64,000 nt of DNA from JABMQB01 sp964575025. Its GTDB lineage: Bacteria; Bacteroidota; Bacteroidia; Bacteroidales; Prolixibacteraceae. A program made the position numbers and the translations under genes. The stretch lies in the NCBI GenBank assembly GCA_964575025.1, contig CAZNPV010000001.1:124001-188000 (forward strand). The letters are read 5' to 3'. Shown here in pieces: positions 1 through 8,381 of this stretch. Within the stretch, counting starts at the first letter, position 1. Each line of letters opens with the position of its first letter. The notes beneath the pieces are model-generated. The model worked only from the letters and a program-made list of their open reading frames with translations, did not search any database and was not told where the DNA came from.

Positions 1-399
1 ATATCCATAAAGGTTATCCGGAATGGTTTTTAATCCAACCTGTTCCGGTCCGAAAGAAACCGTGAACACCACGGGGATATCGGTAATAATCTGAGCGGCA
101 CTGACCATACAGGGGGTTCCGTTGGTCATGATCAATTCAACACCCTGCGATTTTAATGATTGCAGAATGGAAATGATCAGGGACAGATCCCCATTGGCGT
201 TGTTGTCAATGATCCGGATATTTTCACCGTCTGTAAAGCCTGAATCAGCCAATGCCTGAAACAATCCTTTTTTTGCTAAATTCAAAACCGGATCTTCTGT
301 GATCTGCACATAGCCAATTTTTCTTGTGGGTTTATTTTGATTGCATGCCAGTATGGTTACAGATAACAGGCAAAGGATGATTGTGTTTTTTGCATTCAT
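1..399 (-). CDS. ABC substrate-binding lipoprotein, TrpX-type (partial, 3' end off window)
   Basis: Translating the minus strand from the ATG at 399 gives 133 codons running off the window edge. The first 19 residues form a lipoprotein signal ending in ILAC with Cys19. The mature part starts IGYVQITEDPVLN and contains NANGDLSLI and TDIPVVFTVSFGPEQVG, which match the neighbouring TrpX/ABC_sub_bind proteins (compare NAGGDISLL and KIPVVFTAVADP in the 645-residue paralogue at 4461-6398). It follows the 331-residue binding protein by 42 bp on the same strand, so it is probably the last visible gene of the long operon. Unlike its upstream paralogues it has a lipobox rather than an uncleaved anchor. 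The C-terminal half is not in the window. Family assignment is firm; the ligand is unknown. Confidence 0.85.
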   Translation of the reverse strand, partial: MNAKNTIILCLLSVTILACNQNKPTRKIGYVQITEDPVLNLAKKGLFQALADSGFTDGENIRIIDNNANGDLSLIISILQSLKSQGVELIMTNGTPCMVSAAQIITDIPVVFTVSFGPEQVGLKTIPDNLYGY

Positions 400-441
400 T
401 TTTATTGTTATTTCAGGTTCACAATAATACGGGTTGATCGG

Positions 442-1437
442 TTATTCGAATCCTGTCAGATCCCATTTCTGATTGATATTTTTTAGTGCATCCTTATTGA
501 TTATCAATTTGTTGGGAACCACATCTTCCACTCCTATTTCTCTTGTTGGTTTTCCGTGTAAAATTTCGGCAGCCAGGTACCCGGCTGTTTTTCCTACTTC
601 GAAATATTCGGCTCCAAGGCCGAACAAAGCATTCCCATACACTTTATATGGATTATTTGTGAAGAGGGGAATTTTGGCCCTGGAGGCGGCGTTGATGAGT
701 TGGTCGATCCCTGATTCCACCACATTATCTCCGCCCAGCCACAGGGCTTCCACCCCCCGGCTTGTGAGGCTCATGGCGGCTTCAAGGATCTGGGTGGTGC
801 TTTCGATGCCTGCCTCTACCAGTTCGATACCCAACTCACGGCATTTCTTCCGTGCAAGCCTGACACAGGCCTCAGAGCACACTTCACTTGTACACCACAC
901 GGTTCCCACTTTTTTGAGGGCTGGGTTCATCTGTTTTGCAATTTCAAACGCTTTCTCTACGGGTTGAAAAGTACCGATTCCCACTAAGTGGGGAGGATGT
1001 TCATCGGGGGCACTGCCTGTAATTCCGACCCCTGCAATATAGGGATCCGTAACCGTGCTGAATACATGCAACAGTTTTCCTTTTTTATTGGCATTGGCCA
1101 TTACCTGAAGGGCCGGAGTGCTTATGGTGATTACCATATCAAACTGTTCGCTTACGATGTTCTGGGCGATCATATTAGCTGTCGGCATATCCCCTTCCGG
1201 GCAAAAAACCTTAATGCGGCAATTTTCCCCTTCGGTAAAACCTTTTTCTGCGAGGGCTTCCATGATCCCTTTTTCGGTTTCATCCAAGATTAACCGGGAG
1301 GAAATTTTAAAAATGGCAATGGAATACGAATCCTCCTGTTGGCTTGCTGTCCGGTTCCCCAGATCAAGAACCAACAATACCGATGCTGTAACGAGTAACG
1401 CTACCAAAGCACGTAAGATTTTTATCATTCTATACAT
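442..1437 (-). CDS. ABC substrate-binding protein, TrpX/ABC_sub_bind family, membrane-anchored
   Basis: This 331-residue protein has one complete ABC_sub_bind domain (about residues 38-325). The family binds amino acids such as tryptophan or other small aromatics and feeds a TrpYZ-type permease and ATPase. The N-terminus is a hydrophobic helix followed by LDLGNR at residues 24-29, the same position as SDLSNR and SDLNNR in the two tandem paralogues upstream. That match supports the first Met as the start, although it overlaps the ATPase gene by 8 bp; a second Met lies at residue 4. There is no lipobox and no clear signal peptidase site, so it may stay anchored by its N-terminal helix facing the periplasm. 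It is the fourth gene of the STAS-permease-ATPase-binding protein block. Ligand not predictable. Confidence 0.88.
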   Translation of the reverse strand: MYRMIKILRALVALLVTASVLLVLDLGNRTASQQEDSYSIAIFKISSRLILDETEKGIMEALAEKGFTEGENCRIKVFCPEGDMPTANMIAQNIVSEQFDMVITISTPALQVMANANKKGKLLHVFSTVTDPYIAGVGITGSAPDEHPPHLVGIGTFQPVEKAFEIAKQMNPALKKVGTVWCTSEVCSEACVRLARKKCRELGIELVEAGIESTTQILEAAMSLTSRGVEALWLGGDNVVESGIDQLINAASRAKIPLFTNNPYKVYGNALFGLGAEYFEVGKTAGYLAAEILHGKPTREIGVEDVVPNKLIINKDALKNINQKWDLTGFE

Positions 1438-2242
1438 AGTATTGTTCCAACAAAGTGGTTACTGCCGGATCAATGTTATCTTTTCTTCTCAATTCATCGA
1501 AGAGTTTGAGAAGGTCATTTACTTTGAGTCGTTTTTTGTCTTCTCCTTTAAAGTCGTAAGCTACTTTTCCCTGATGCATCATGATAATCCGGTCACCAAG
1601 ATTCACGGCCTGCTGCATCGAATGGGTTACCATGAGTGTGGTAAGCTTATCCCTGGCAATTACCTGTTGGGTGAGGTCAATCACTTTGTTGGCTGTTTTC
1701 GGATCGAGGGCTGCTGTATGTTCATCCAGCAATAACAATTTTGGCTTGATTGCTGTTGACATCAATAACGTCAGAGCCTGTCGTTGTCCTCCGGATAATT
1801 TTCCGATGGGATTTTCCAGGCGTTCCTCAAGCCCCATATTTAAGGGGGTAACCATTTTTTTGAATTCTTCGACCACATGGCGTGGCAATCCCCAGCCAAA
1901 GCCTCTTTTTTGTCCCCGTTTAAGAGCCAAAGCCAGGTTTTCCTGTATAGACATATCAGGAGCTGTGCCACTAAATGGATTTTGAAAAACTCTTCCGATA
2001 TACCTGGCTCGTTTATGTTCACTCCACCTGGTAATATTTACTCCGTCAAGGGTTATGGTACCCTCATCCACCATAAAGGATCCGGCCACGGCATTCAATG
2101 CCGTGGATTTACCGGAGCCATTGGTACCAAGGACACATACAAAACTTCTTTCCTCCACTTCAATCGTTATACCCTGAAGTGCTTTGACTTCGTTTGCTGT
2201 TCCCGGATTAAATGTTTTTTTTATGTTTTCGATCTTAAGCAT
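1430..2242 (-). CDS. ABC transporter ATP-binding protein, TrpZ-type
   Basis: This 270-residue ATPase energises the adjacent permease. Visible motifs are Walker A GTNGSGKST (39-47), a Q-loop FQNP near 86, signature LSGGQRQ (149-155), Walker B LLLLDE (169-174) and an H-loop His near 207. The D-loop region reads DEHTAALDP, with His replacing the usual Pro; as I recall this is normal for the TrpZ/YufO-like branch. The start overlaps the permease stop by 8 bp and the end overlaps the binding protein start by 8 bp, so the three are translationally coupled. It is the only ATPase of importer type in the first 17 kb, although six TrpX-type binding domains and one NMT1-type protein lie around it. Confidence 0.93.
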   Translation of the reverse strand: MLKIENIKKTFNPGTANEVKALQGITIEVEERSFVCVLGTNGSGKSTALNAVAGSFMVDEGTITLDGVNITRWSEHKRARYIGRVFQNPFSGTAPDMSIQENLALALKRGQKRGFGWGLPRHVVEEFKKMVTPLNMGLEERLENPIGKLSGGQRQALTLLMSTAIKPKLLLLDEHTAALDPKTANKVIDLTQQVIARDKLTTLMVTHSMQQAVNLGDRIIMMHQGKVAYDFKGEDKKRLKVNDLLKLFDELRRKDNIDPAVTTLLEQYYV

Positions 2243-3176
2243 GGGCTTTTCGTTTAAAGGTAAATTTTTTCTTGTTTTTCATCAAACCCGGTAATATCAG
2301 GGCAATAAACACAAAGAGGGCTGTAATGATTTTGAGGTCGTTTGGATTTAATCCCCAACGAAGGGCTATGGCGACCAATAAACGGAACAATACAGAGCCT
2401 ATTACTGCACCGGCAATAACAAATCCGAGGCTGTTATCGTTAATGATAGCTTCTCCGATAATGACGCTTGCCAATCCCCAGACCATCATTCCGATCCCCA
2501 TTTGAACATCGGCAAACCCCTGGTACTGGGCGAGCATGGCTCCTGCCAATGCAATGAATCCATTTGACAGGGCTACACCGGCAACGATCATCGATTTTGT
2601 ATTTACGCCCAGTGCACGTATCATCTGGTCGTTATCGCCGGTGGCACGCATCGCTGTTCCGATGTTGGTTTTGAAGAACCACCAAAGAAGGTAACAGAAA
2701 AAAACGATAATTACCAGGCAGAAAAGCAGCAACCATAAATCTTTGACAGCCACTTCCCAGCCAATAAGGTTTGTTTTGGCATCTGCCCCTGAGATCCAGA
2801 CAGAAAAATTTTCAATCCATGTGAATACGGTTGTTTCGTTTAACAGGGGCATATTGCTTTTTCCCATTACATGCAGGTTTACCGAGTAAAGAGCAGTCAT
2901 AACCAGAATACCTGCCAACAGGGGATTTATTTTAAAGCGGGTATGAATCATTCCGGTTACAGCACCAGCAACCATTCCTGCCAGGAAAGCGACCAAACAG
3001 GCCAAAAGAGGATTGACTCCGGCAACGATCAGGGCCGCTCCGGTGGCAGCCCCAAAGGTGAAGGAGCCTTCAGCGGTAATATCCGGAAAATTGAAAATGC
3101 GAAAGCTGATAAACAAACCCAGCGCCAGCAGCGCCAGGATTAATCCAATGATTACAGAACCTATTAACAGTGACAT
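2235..3176 (-). CDS. ABC transporter permease, TrpY/BPD_transp_2 family
   Basis: This 313-residue integral membrane protein has about eight hydrophobic segments, beginning at the N-terminus with LLIGSVIIGLILALLALGLF. It belongs to the LivH/RbsC-like permeases (BPD_transp_2) that pair with TrpX binding proteins and TrpZ ATPases. The N-terminal FNFPDITAEGSF motif is typical of this branch, and the C-terminus is basic (KNKKKFTFKRK). It follows the STAS protein by 9 bp and overlaps the ATPase by 8 bp. It is the sole partner permease for all neighbouring TrpX-type binding domains, so either several receptors share it or some act as sensors rather than transport components. Substrate unknown. Confidence 0.92.
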   Translation of the reverse strand: MSLLIGSVIIGLILALLALGLFISFRIFNFPDITAEGSFTFGAATGAALIVAGVNPLLACLVAFLAGMVAGAVTGMIHTRFKINPLLAGILVMTALYSVNLHVMGKSNMPLLNETTVFTWIENFSVWISGADAKTNLIGWEVAVKDLWLLLFCLVIIVFFCYLLWWFFKTNIGTAMRATGDNDQMIRALGVNTKSMIVAGVALSNGFIALAGAMLAQYQGFADVQMGIGMMVWGLASVIIGEAIINDNSLGFVIAGAVIGSVLFRLLVAIALRWGLNPNDLKIITALFVFIALILPGLMKNKKKFTFKRKAHA

Positions 3177-3185
3177 AATACGAAT

Positions 3186-4436
3186 TTATTGGGTTGAAAT
3201 GATATGGGTTGATTCAATCGGTGCAATCCAGCAGAAACCTTGTAAGAACTGACTCTCACCCAGGCCTGTTATGTCCCGGATGTCGTTGGTCAGATGAAGT
3301 ATATCCGTCAGTTCAGAGTTGTTAAACAGAAAATCAATGGTTTCTTCCAGATCGATGGCTGTTTTTTTAAGTGCGACATAGGGAAAGACAGCCGTATGCA
3401 TATGTCCGGAGAGGAGAGAATCCGGTTTGAGAGGCCGTAGAAATTTAGCTGTTTCATCCTTTTCTTCAAAAGAAAAATAACCTGCTGAAAGGGTCAGCAT
3501 TTTATAATAAGCCGGCTCTGTAGTAAAGTTTATGGTATTTTTAATCCCGGGAAAAGAAAAAATATCCTTGCCTTCGACAGGTGGGGCATTCAGCGAAGTA
3601 CCTATCAACCCCCCGCTTTCTGCAACCATCACCATAGCCAGTCGGTTTACGTTGGAGAGTTCCCGTATGCTTTCGGCTATTTTGCTGATCCCTGTTGTGT
3701 TGTTGGGTTTATCGTGTTCAAACTGTATCCTGTGGGAAAAGTTCCCTTCAAAATGGATCCCGTACAATTCTGTCAGGTCAGCAACCAGTTTTCCACTGCT
3801 TACCATATAGTCGGGTTTTTTTGATCCGTCGGCCGGTAGGTAGGCGATATTTTTGCCCAACATCATATATTCTCCAAAACGGCTTTTGCATTCATCGAAG
3901 GAGTGGCCTATGGCCCCCAGGCCGATGGCATATTTCCCGGCACCGGAATCAATTTTCCGGGCATGCCGGGCTTCAAAGGCAGAATGCATCATCAATTCAG
4001 GCATTCCGTAGAAGGTAGCTTTTGTTTTTCCTTCCGGAGAAAGACCGGAAAGGGTAAATGTAAACCCTTCGGTGTTCAGTTGTTTCTGTGTGGCTTTTTC
4101 CTCTTCACGCGGTGTAGGTTTTGAAGGTACCCCGGTTAACATTTCTGTCATGCCCACCATGCCTAAAACCTGTTTGGCATTTTCGGACATGGCAGAAATG
4201 TACAGGTAGCCATTTACAGATTTCAGGTTTTTGTATTGGGTTACCAACGACCGGATACCTGCAGAACTGATGTAATCAATGCCGGTCATATCGAGGGAGA
4301 TAAAATACTGTCCTTCACGGACCAGCTGGTCGATAGAATCATTCAGATGGCCTGCCCAGTTCGCATCTAACCTTCCGGAACATTCCAGAACCACCTCTTT
4401 GCCGCGGTCTTCCCTGGTGATTTTTAAGTTATTCAT
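3186..4436 (-). CDS. STAS anti-anti-sigma protein with an uncharacterised C-terminal domain
   Basis: Residues 1-105 form a STAS domain with the phosphorylatable-serine region ISSAGIR at 56-62, as in SpoIIAA/RsbV antagonists that RsbW-type kinases phosphorylate. Residues about 130-415 form a second domain I cannot assign to a named family. It contains GEYMMLGKNIAYLPADG, a FEGNFSHRIQFE segment, a hydrophobic strand LAMVMVAESGG, and DIRDITGLGESQF near the end. The same order of motifs appears after the STAS domain of the protein at 24758-27025, so this looks like a shared STAS-linked domain. The gene sits 9 bp upstream of the TrpY permease and 24 bp downstream of a tandem binding protein, linking partner switching to the transporter. 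No transmembrane segment is seen, so it is probably cytosolic. Confidence 0.82.
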   Translation of the reverse strand: MNNLKITREDRGKEVVLECSGRLDANWAGHLNDSIDQLVREGQYFISLDMTGIDYISSAGIRSLVTQYKNLKSVNGYLYISAMSENAKQVLGMVGMTEMLTGVPSKPTPREEEKATQKQLNTEGFTFTLSGLSPEGKTKATFYGMPELMMHSAFEARHARKIDSGAGKYAIGLGAIGHSFDECKSRFGEYMMLGKNIAYLPADGSKKPDYMVSSGKLVADLTELYGIHFEGNFSHRIQFEHDKPNNTTGISKIAESIRELSNVNRLAMVMVAESGGLIGTSLNAPPVEGKDIFSFPGIKNTINFTTEPAYYKMLTLSAGYFSFEEKDETAKFLRPLKPDSLLSGHMHTAVFPYVALKKTAIDLEETIDFLFNNSELTDILHLTNDIRDITGLGESQFLQGFCWIAPIESTHIISTQ

Positions 4437-4460
4437 ATTGTTTTTTCTTATTTGTATATT

Positions 4461-6398
4461 TTATACATTTTCTTCAATAATCTGATCGGCAGAATGAAAG
4501 AGCTCTGCCGGGGTTCTTAGCCCGTATTCTTTTGCATTCTGCGGATTGATGACCGTTTTGATCTGTTGAATCCGGCGGAAAGGGATGTCGTTGGGTGATT
4601 TTCCCTGTATCACTTCCAACGCAATATCGGCAATTTCTCTTCCCTGTTGTACGAAATCTCCGGCTATGGCAGCAACCGCACCCATTTCCACCTGGCTTGT
4701 AATAAAACAAAACAGTGGGATCTTCATTTTGCGTGTAATCTTTACCATGCTGGAGAATCCGGGTATCGTATAGGTGTCTGGCAGCTGGCATATGGCATCG
4801 ATCTTTTTTGTGCACAGCAGGGTTGTGGCATCCGTTACTTCCGAAACCGAATGTACCGGTACAGCTACCAGGGCCAATTTATTTTTTTCACAGGTGGCTT
4901 CCAGCTCTTTTAAGCTGCTGACAGAAGCCATCTCCCCCGGATTGTACAGCGTCCCGATTGTCCTGGCTTCCGGAAGGTATTTATTCAGCAATTCCACACC
5001 GGCATCCGTGTAACTCATCCCGTCAATTCCGGTTATATTGGATCTATGCCTGGCATAGGAACTTCCCAGTCCGTTTCCTACCGGATCGGCAACTACGGTA
5101 AACAAAATGGGAACGTCCCGGATTTTGGATGATAATGCCTGGGTCGTTGCCAACACGGTTGAAAAGATGAGGTCATATTTTTTATCGGCAACCGTTCTGA
5201 CAATGTTGGCAAGCGTAGCCATATCCCCATTGGCATTGTATTCTTCAAACACAAAGTCCCCGTCCGGATGGTGCCCGAGTTCAGCAAACCGCTTTAAGAT
5301 CCCTGAAGTTACATCTTCGCAATCGGGTGAAGAAATATAGTGTACCATCGCAATTCTAACGGAGGATTTAAAAGGTTCTTTTTCTCCAATCACAACCTTT
5401 GCCTCTCTTTTGAGTTTTTCATTGAAATGAATGCCGAATCTTTCTGCTTTGACCGGGTTGATCTCGATGATTGTTTGCCTGGGCTTCTGAAATGGAATTT
5501 CACCCGGGCTTTTTCCCTTCAGCAGGACTTCAGCAGCCAGGAGGGCTGCATTGTATCCATTTTGAAAATAATCCACATCCAGTTGAATAAGGCTTTCCAT
5601 TTTTGTTCCGGGCGGGCGTGGGTTAAAATCAAAATAGGGCAGGTTGGCACTTACCACTCCTTTGATGAGGGTGGATATGCCTGAGGACATCAGGTTGTCT
5701 CCCATCTGGCAGACAGCGTCTATATTGGTGTTGGTCATGCTTAAGACCGCATCGGGAAGCTCGGAAGCATTGTTTGCCGGAAAAAACTGTACTTCCAGGC
5801 CATACCGTGAGGCTGTTTCTGAAAAATCCTTCTTGAACTGAACCGATATGATCTCCCCGGGGCAGTAAAGCGAACCTAAGGTCTTTATCCGGGGAGCGTT
5901 TTCAGTGATTAACCGGCACATGGTTTCAAAGTCGCAAACTACATTGCAGCCGGTAACATTTTCGAGATGATGGGTTTCATCTTTTCCGGCACCTGCCAGC
6001 ACAGGATCAGCAACCGCTGTGAACACTACCGGTATCTTTTTTATGGTTTGTATGGCACTTTGCAGAGCCGGAGTACACGACACGAAAAGCAAATCAGGTT
6101 GTTGAGAGTGAACCTGTTTTAAAATACTGTTTAACAAGGAAATATCGCCGCCGGCATTGTACCGGTTGATGGTCAGATTTTCTTCCTCCGTAAGGCCGGC
6201 ATCCGATAATCCTTTATAAATACCTTCTTCAAGTTGTTCCGTTATAGGAGCATGGATCCAATGAACGAATGCAAGCCGGAAGTTGTTTCCTTCAGAAGGA
6301 TTCTTTTTTTTCCGGTTGGAGAGATCTGAGAGCAACAGAATAGCCCCAAGGACTACCAGGAAAAGAAATCCGTTGGATATTTTTGCATAAATCTTCAT
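4461..6398 (-). CDS. Tandem double ABC_sub_bind protein, membrane-anchored
   Basis: This 645-residue protein contains two complete TrpX-type binding domains, about residues 38-330 and 345-640. Each repeats the same landmarks: NAGGDISLL and NANGDMATL, KIPVVFTAVADP and DVPILFTVVADP, GKSPGEIPF and GKSPNDIPF. The N-terminus is a single hydrophobic helix followed by SDLSNR (24-29) and a lysine run, with no lipobox, suggesting an anchored periplasmic protein. It lies 21 bp downstream of a second 645-residue protein of identical architecture and 24 bp upstream of the STAS protein. Family knowledge supports ligand binding in each domain. Whether it delivers ligand to the permease or serves as a receptor is inference. 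Confidence 0.88.
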   Translation of the reverse strand: MKIYAKISNGFLFLVVLGAILLLSDLSNRKKKNPSEGNNFRLAFVHWIHAPITEQLEEGIYKGLSDAGLTEEENLTINRYNAGGDISLLNSILKQVHSQQPDLLFVSCTPALQSAIQTIKKIPVVFTAVADPVLAGAGKDETHHLENVTGCNVVCDFETMCRLITENAPRIKTLGSLYCPGEIISVQFKKDFSETASRYGLEVQFFPANNASELPDAVLSMTNTNIDAVCQMGDNLMSSGISTLIKGVVSANLPYFDFNPRPPGTKMESLIQLDVDYFQNGYNAALLAAEVLLKGKSPGEIPFQKPRQTIIEINPVKAERFGIHFNEKLKREAKVVIGEKEPFKSSVRIAMVHYISSPDCEDVTSGILKRFAELGHHPDGDFVFEEYNANGDMATLANIVRTVADKKYDLIFSTVLATTQALSSKIRDVPILFTVVADPVGNGLGSSYARHRSNITGIDGMSYTDAGVELLNKYLPEARTIGTLYNPGEMASVSSLKELEATCEKNKLALVAVPVHSVSEVTDATTLLCTKKIDAICQLPDTYTIPGFSSMVKITRKMKIPLFCFITSQVEMGAVAAIAGDFVQQGREIADIALEVIQGKSPNDIPFRRIQQIKTVINPQNAKEYGLRTPAELFHSADQIIEENV

Positions 6399-6419
6399 AT
6401 TGCTCCCATTCAGAGTGAA

Positions 6420-8357
6420 TTAATCGGTATTTGTTCTTTTTTTATATTTTTCGGGAATGTGAATATTAAAATGTTTTTCAGCTTCGGGATTAATGTCAAC
6501 CGAAGATTTGGTAATATACCGGAAGGGGATCTCTTTGGGAGATTTTCCCTGAAGCACTTCCATAGCCAGGTTGACCGCATCCACTCCGGCATAGTAATAG
6601 TCACGGGATACAGAAGCAATAGCTCCCTGTTCAACCTGTTCTCCGATAAACCCAAAATAGGGTATTCTGGTGTCATAAGCCACTTTAATAATGGACGCTC
6701 CGCAACTGGCTGTCAGGTTATCCGATATTTGTGTGAATGCCTGAATTCCCCTGTTGGTTATCGACAAAGCTGCATCGGCTACTTCAGTAGCGGAATTGGC
6801 CGGTACGGCAATTAATTCCAGTCCGTTTTTTGCAGCTGCTTTTTCAAGTTCTTCTTTGTAAGCTACCGAATTTATTTCTCCGGGTGTATACACCGTACCA
6901 ATTATTTTTATTCCGGGTATGGACTCGATAACCAGGGTTATCAGGCCTTCAAAATCACTCATGGTTGAAATGCCTGTCAGGTTAGACACATGGTCCTCAA
7001 ACGAGGCTCCCAACCCGGCACGGATTGGATCTCCCACATTGGTGAAAACGACGGGTGTGGAGGTAATTTTTTTTGAAATGGCTTGAATGGTAGGGGTGGA
7101 AGTGCTGAAAATCAAATCCCAGGTGTTGCCGGCAATGGCATCTGCAATGCTGTTCAGGGTGGAAATATCGCCCTGGGCATTAAAGACCTTGAGGGTAAAA
7201 TCGGGACCTTCTGCCAGTCCGTTTTTTTTCAGTTCATCGCGGATTCCTTTTTCCGCATTTTCCGAATTCGGGCTGTCTACATAATGAGCCAGACAGAATG
7301 CAAATTTCTTTCCTTTTAACATGTTTTGTTCGCCGGCAAGGTATTTTCCCGGGAAGGTGATGCCATATTCCGCAGCCAGCGGGGCATTGACCTGTATCAC
7401 TTCATTCACATAATTTTCGATGGGAATAGCCCCGGGATCTTCTCCGTTCAGAACCCTTGCCACAAAGGATGCGGTATGGTATCCTGTTTGCACCCATCCT
7501 ATTCCGATCCCGGCTGTAGCTCCACGGTTTACATAATCGACATCATTGATGAAAAGAGGGATCTTATAGTCACGGCTGACTTTGGCAATGGCATCAAAAG
7601 CCTGGAGGGCTGTGTTGTCGCCTGTGACCCAGAGTGCATCAATATTCCTCATGCATAAAGCTGAGGCAGCATGATATACCTCGGAGGTGTTGATTACTGT
7701 GGTTTCGACCAGCTCAATGCCAATTTTTTCGGCATAGGCCCGTGCTTCTTTCACGACTTTATAGGAATTGACCTCCGAGGAGTTATACAGGGTACCGATC
7801 TTTTTTGCCCCGGGAATGGATTCACAAATAAAGTCAAAGGTTTTTTCAACCGGAGGAAACGAAGCCACGCCGGTGATGTTGGGCAGGTGGTCGGTATAAC
7901 TTTCACCTGCTCCTGCTTCAAGAGGAGTGTATGACATGGTAAAAACCATGGGGTGTTTTTTTACAGCAGAGATCGCAGCTGTTATCCCGGGTGTTGAGGT
8001 AACCACAATCAGGTCAATATCCAGGTTGTCCATATTCATGTGGATGGGTTGCAGGTTGGCCATCTCCCCATTGGCATGCTGGGAAATGACTGTCAGGTTG
8101 CTGTCTTTGACAAATCCCAGGTCACGCAGCCCCTGCCATAATCCCGTCACAACCATGTCAAAGGACTGATCAGGCCCGAAATAGGTTAATCCGATTTTGT
8201 ATTGCCGTCCTTTTACAGCCCTGATGCCGGAACTCCCGGAAATGTCCGGTTTGGGTTTTTCACGGGGTTTTCTGTTGTTGAGATCCGAAATCAGCAGGAT
8301 CCCCCCTATGAAAAGAAGGGCCAGAATGCCGTTGCTTATTTTTTTAATATGCCCCAT
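6420..8357 (-). CDS. Tandem double ABC_sub_bind protein, membrane-anchored (second copy)
   Basis: This 645-residue protein has the same layout as its downstream neighbour: an N-terminal helix, SDLNNR at 24-29, a low-complexity linker, then two TrpX-type domains at about 52-345 and 350-640. Repeated landmarks include NANGEMAN and NAQGDISTL, KHPMVFTMSYTP and STPVVFTNVGDP, LNGEDPGAIP and LQGKSPKEIPF. Sequence identity to the neighbour is clear but moderate, so the duplication is old and ligands may differ. The gene starts 24 bp after cstA and ends 21 bp before the second copy. It has no lipobox. Together with the single-domain proteins at 1-399 and 442-1437, it brings the count to six homologous binding domains in this operon. 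Confidence 0.88.
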   Translation of the reverse strand: MGHIKKISNGILALLFIGGILLISDLNNRKPREKPKPDISGSSGIRAVKGRQYKIGLTYFGPDQSFDMVVTGLWQGLRDLGFVKDSNLTVISQHANGEMANLQPIHMNMDNLDIDLIVVTSTPGITAAISAVKKHPMVFTMSYTPLEAGAGESYTDHLPNITGVASFPPVEKTFDFICESIPGAKKIGTLYNSSEVNSYKVVKEARAYAEKIGIELVETTVINTSEVYHAASALCMRNIDALWVTGDNTALQAFDAIAKVSRDYKIPLFINDVDYVNRGATAGIGIGWVQTGYHTASFVARVLNGEDPGAIPIENYVNEVIQVNAPLAAEYGITFPGKYLAGEQNMLKGKKFAFCLAHYVDSPNSENAEKGIRDELKKNGLAEGPDFTLKVFNAQGDISTLNSIADAIAGNTWDLIFSTSTPTIQAISKKITSTPVVFTNVGDPIRAGLGASFEDHVSNLTGISTMSDFEGLITLVIESIPGIKIIGTVYTPGEINSVAYKEELEKAAAKNGLELIAVPANSATEVADAALSITNRGIQAFTQISDNLTASCGASIIKVAYDTRIPYFGFIGEQVEQGAIASVSRDYYYAGVDAVNLAMEVLQGKSPKEIPFRYITKSSVDINPEAEKHFNIHIPEKYKKRTNTD

Positions 8358-8381
8358 AAGATCAGCAATTAAGAAGTATTA

